A stretch of DNA of 6,700 nt from Geothrix sp. GTDB taxonomy: Bacteria > Acidobacteriota > Holophagae > Holophagales > Holophagaceae. The stretch spans positions 1-6,700 of the forward strand of contig JAMPXL010000050.1 of NCBI GenBank assembly GCA_023701165.1, in the 5' to 3' direction. The notes below the pieces were generated by a model that was not told the origin of the DNA, did not search any database, and worked only from the letters and a program-made list of their open reading frames with translations. Made by a program: the position numbers and the translations under genes. Positions within the stretch are counted from its first letter, which is position 1, and each line of letters begins with the position of its first letter. Shown in pieces: positions 6,226 through 6,700 of this stretch.

Positions 6226-6411
6226 TTAAGCGTTCGCGGCGACGCGGACGGCCAGCTTGCCGCGGTAGAAGCCGCAGCTGGGGCACACGCGGTGGGGCAG
6301 CTTGGGGGTCTGGCAGTTGGGGCAGGTGCTGGCGCTCATGACTTCCAGCGCGTCGTGGGTGCGCCGGCGGTCGCGGCGGGCCTTGGAATGGCGGCGCTTG
6401 GGATTCGGCAT
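6226..6411 (-). CDS. rpmF: 50S ribosomal protein L32 (zinc-binding form)
   Basis: A 61-residue basic protein of the large ribosomal subunit. It begins with the typical MPNPKRRHSKARRDRRRTHD opening and has four cysteines, C30-P-N-C33 and C43-P-S-C46, forming a zinc ribbon; this is the C+ form rather than the cysteine-free form made under zinc limitation in some bacteria. Length is normal. The ATG at 6411 has AGGAG (6418-6422) 6 nt upstream. It sits between yceD and plsX, its standard position, and is probably co-transcribed with both. Confidence 0.97.
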   Translation of the reverse strand: MPNPKRRHSKARRDRRRTHDALEVMSASTCPNCQTPKLPHRVCPSCGFYRGKLAVRVAANA

Positions 6412-6455
6412 GGCTTGCTCCTAGAGGTAAAACACAATGTTTCAGATTAAGGGTT
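6412..6455. other. Short AT-rich gap between yceD and rpmF
   Basis: A 44-bp gap that is locally richer in A/T than its surroundings. It contains a small inverted repeat (AAACA at 6430-6434 and TGTTT at 6438-6442) and a 7-nt direct repeat GTTTCAG at 6439-6445 and 6453-6459, the second covering the yceD stop. AGGAG for rpmF lies at 6418-6422. There is no strong promoter or terminator match; the direct repeat may be chance. Confidence 0.3.
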
Positions 6456-6700
6456 TCAGGATTCCGGGTCCAGCTTGATTCCCGCCAGAGCCTTGGCCAG
6501 GGCCTTGTTGAGGGCGGAGGGGGCCTGCACGGCGTCAGGCTGGCACTGGCAGGGGCCCTTGTTCCAGTTCTTGCCGCAGGCGGGGCAGAGCCCCTTGCAG
6601 GCGTCGGAACACAGGGGGTACATGGGGGACTGGAGCTCGAACTGCTCGCGCACCAGTTCGGCCTCGTCCAGGCTGTCTTCGGGCAGGAAGACCACGTCCA
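6456..6700 (-). CDS. yceD: YceD/DUF177 family protein, C-terminal part (cut by window edge)
   Basis: The reading frame is open to the right edge and ends with TGA at 6456-6458, so about 81 C-terminal residues are visible of a family usually about 170 long; the true start is outside the window. The segment has the family signature: an acidic stretch and ELVREQFELQSPMYPLC, then a cysteine-rich KGLCPACGKNW and GPCQC part that resembles a zinc-binding knuckle. YceD proteins are almost always encoded just upstream of rpmF and have been linked to 23S rRNA maturation. Here rpmF follows after 44 nt. The GTG near the edge (6695) is internal and not a start. Confidence 0.9.
   Translation of the reverse strand, partial: DVVFLPEDSLDEAELVREQFELQSPMYPLCSDACKGLCPACGKNWNKGPCQCQPDAVQAPSALNKALAKALAGIKLDPES

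Noticed and set aside
5235..6450. Rightward open frames opposite plsX and rpmF
   Set aside because: They are antisense shadows with biased composition and no motifs; plsX and rpmF are certain.

Overview
The window is GC-rich bacterial DNA with short intergenic gaps and seven genes plus one partial gene. One gene reads rightward at the left end. All the others read leftward, so the minus strand carries two consecutive gene blocks. A ferredoxin-dependent 2-oxoacid oxidoreductase beside a rubrerythrin-like protein, a c-type haem membrane protein and a strong GC bias suggest an anaerobic or microaerophilic, respiring bacterium. My best guess is something like the Holophagae (Geothrix-type Acidobacteriota) or a deltaproteobacterial relative. 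This is inference from gene content and remembered protein style, not a database match.

Layout in transcription order on the minus strand, from the right edge. The C-terminal part of a YceD/DUF177 protein (cut by the window edge) is followed by rpmF (ribosomal protein L32, zinc form), plsX (acyl-phosphate synthase), a 137-bp gap carrying a striking long inverted repeat, and fabD (malonyl-CoA:ACP transacylase). This is the conserved yceD-rpmF-plsX-fab block linking ribosome assembly to fatty acid and phospholipid synthesis. fabH, often found between plsX and fabD, is missing here, and the repeat occupies that position.

After a 160-bp spacer comes a second block with very tight spacing: a fused gamma-alpha subunit (korA-like) and a beta subunit (korB-like) of a two-subunit 2-oxoacid:ferredoxin oxidoreductase, then a ferritin-like diiron protein. 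The oxidoreductase would link CoA-dependent oxidative decarboxylation of a 2-oxoacid (probably 2-oxoglutarate) to ferredoxin. The diiron protein may protect its oxygen-sensitive iron-sulfur cluster.

At the left end a membrane-anchored monohaem cytochrome c-like protein runs convergently into the ferritin-like gene. A 12-bp GC-rich inverted repeat covers the junction and may act as a terminator.

The most unusual item is the 78-bp element at 5084-5161. It has two 27-nt arms, 26 of 27 positions complementary, each made of three tandem 8-bp units (ACACCAAG type) and followed by a T-rich tract just before the fabD ribosome binding site. It looks like a dispersed repeat that may also act as an attenuator or RNA-processing site. 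No CRISPR array, transposase, tRNA or rRNA was seen.
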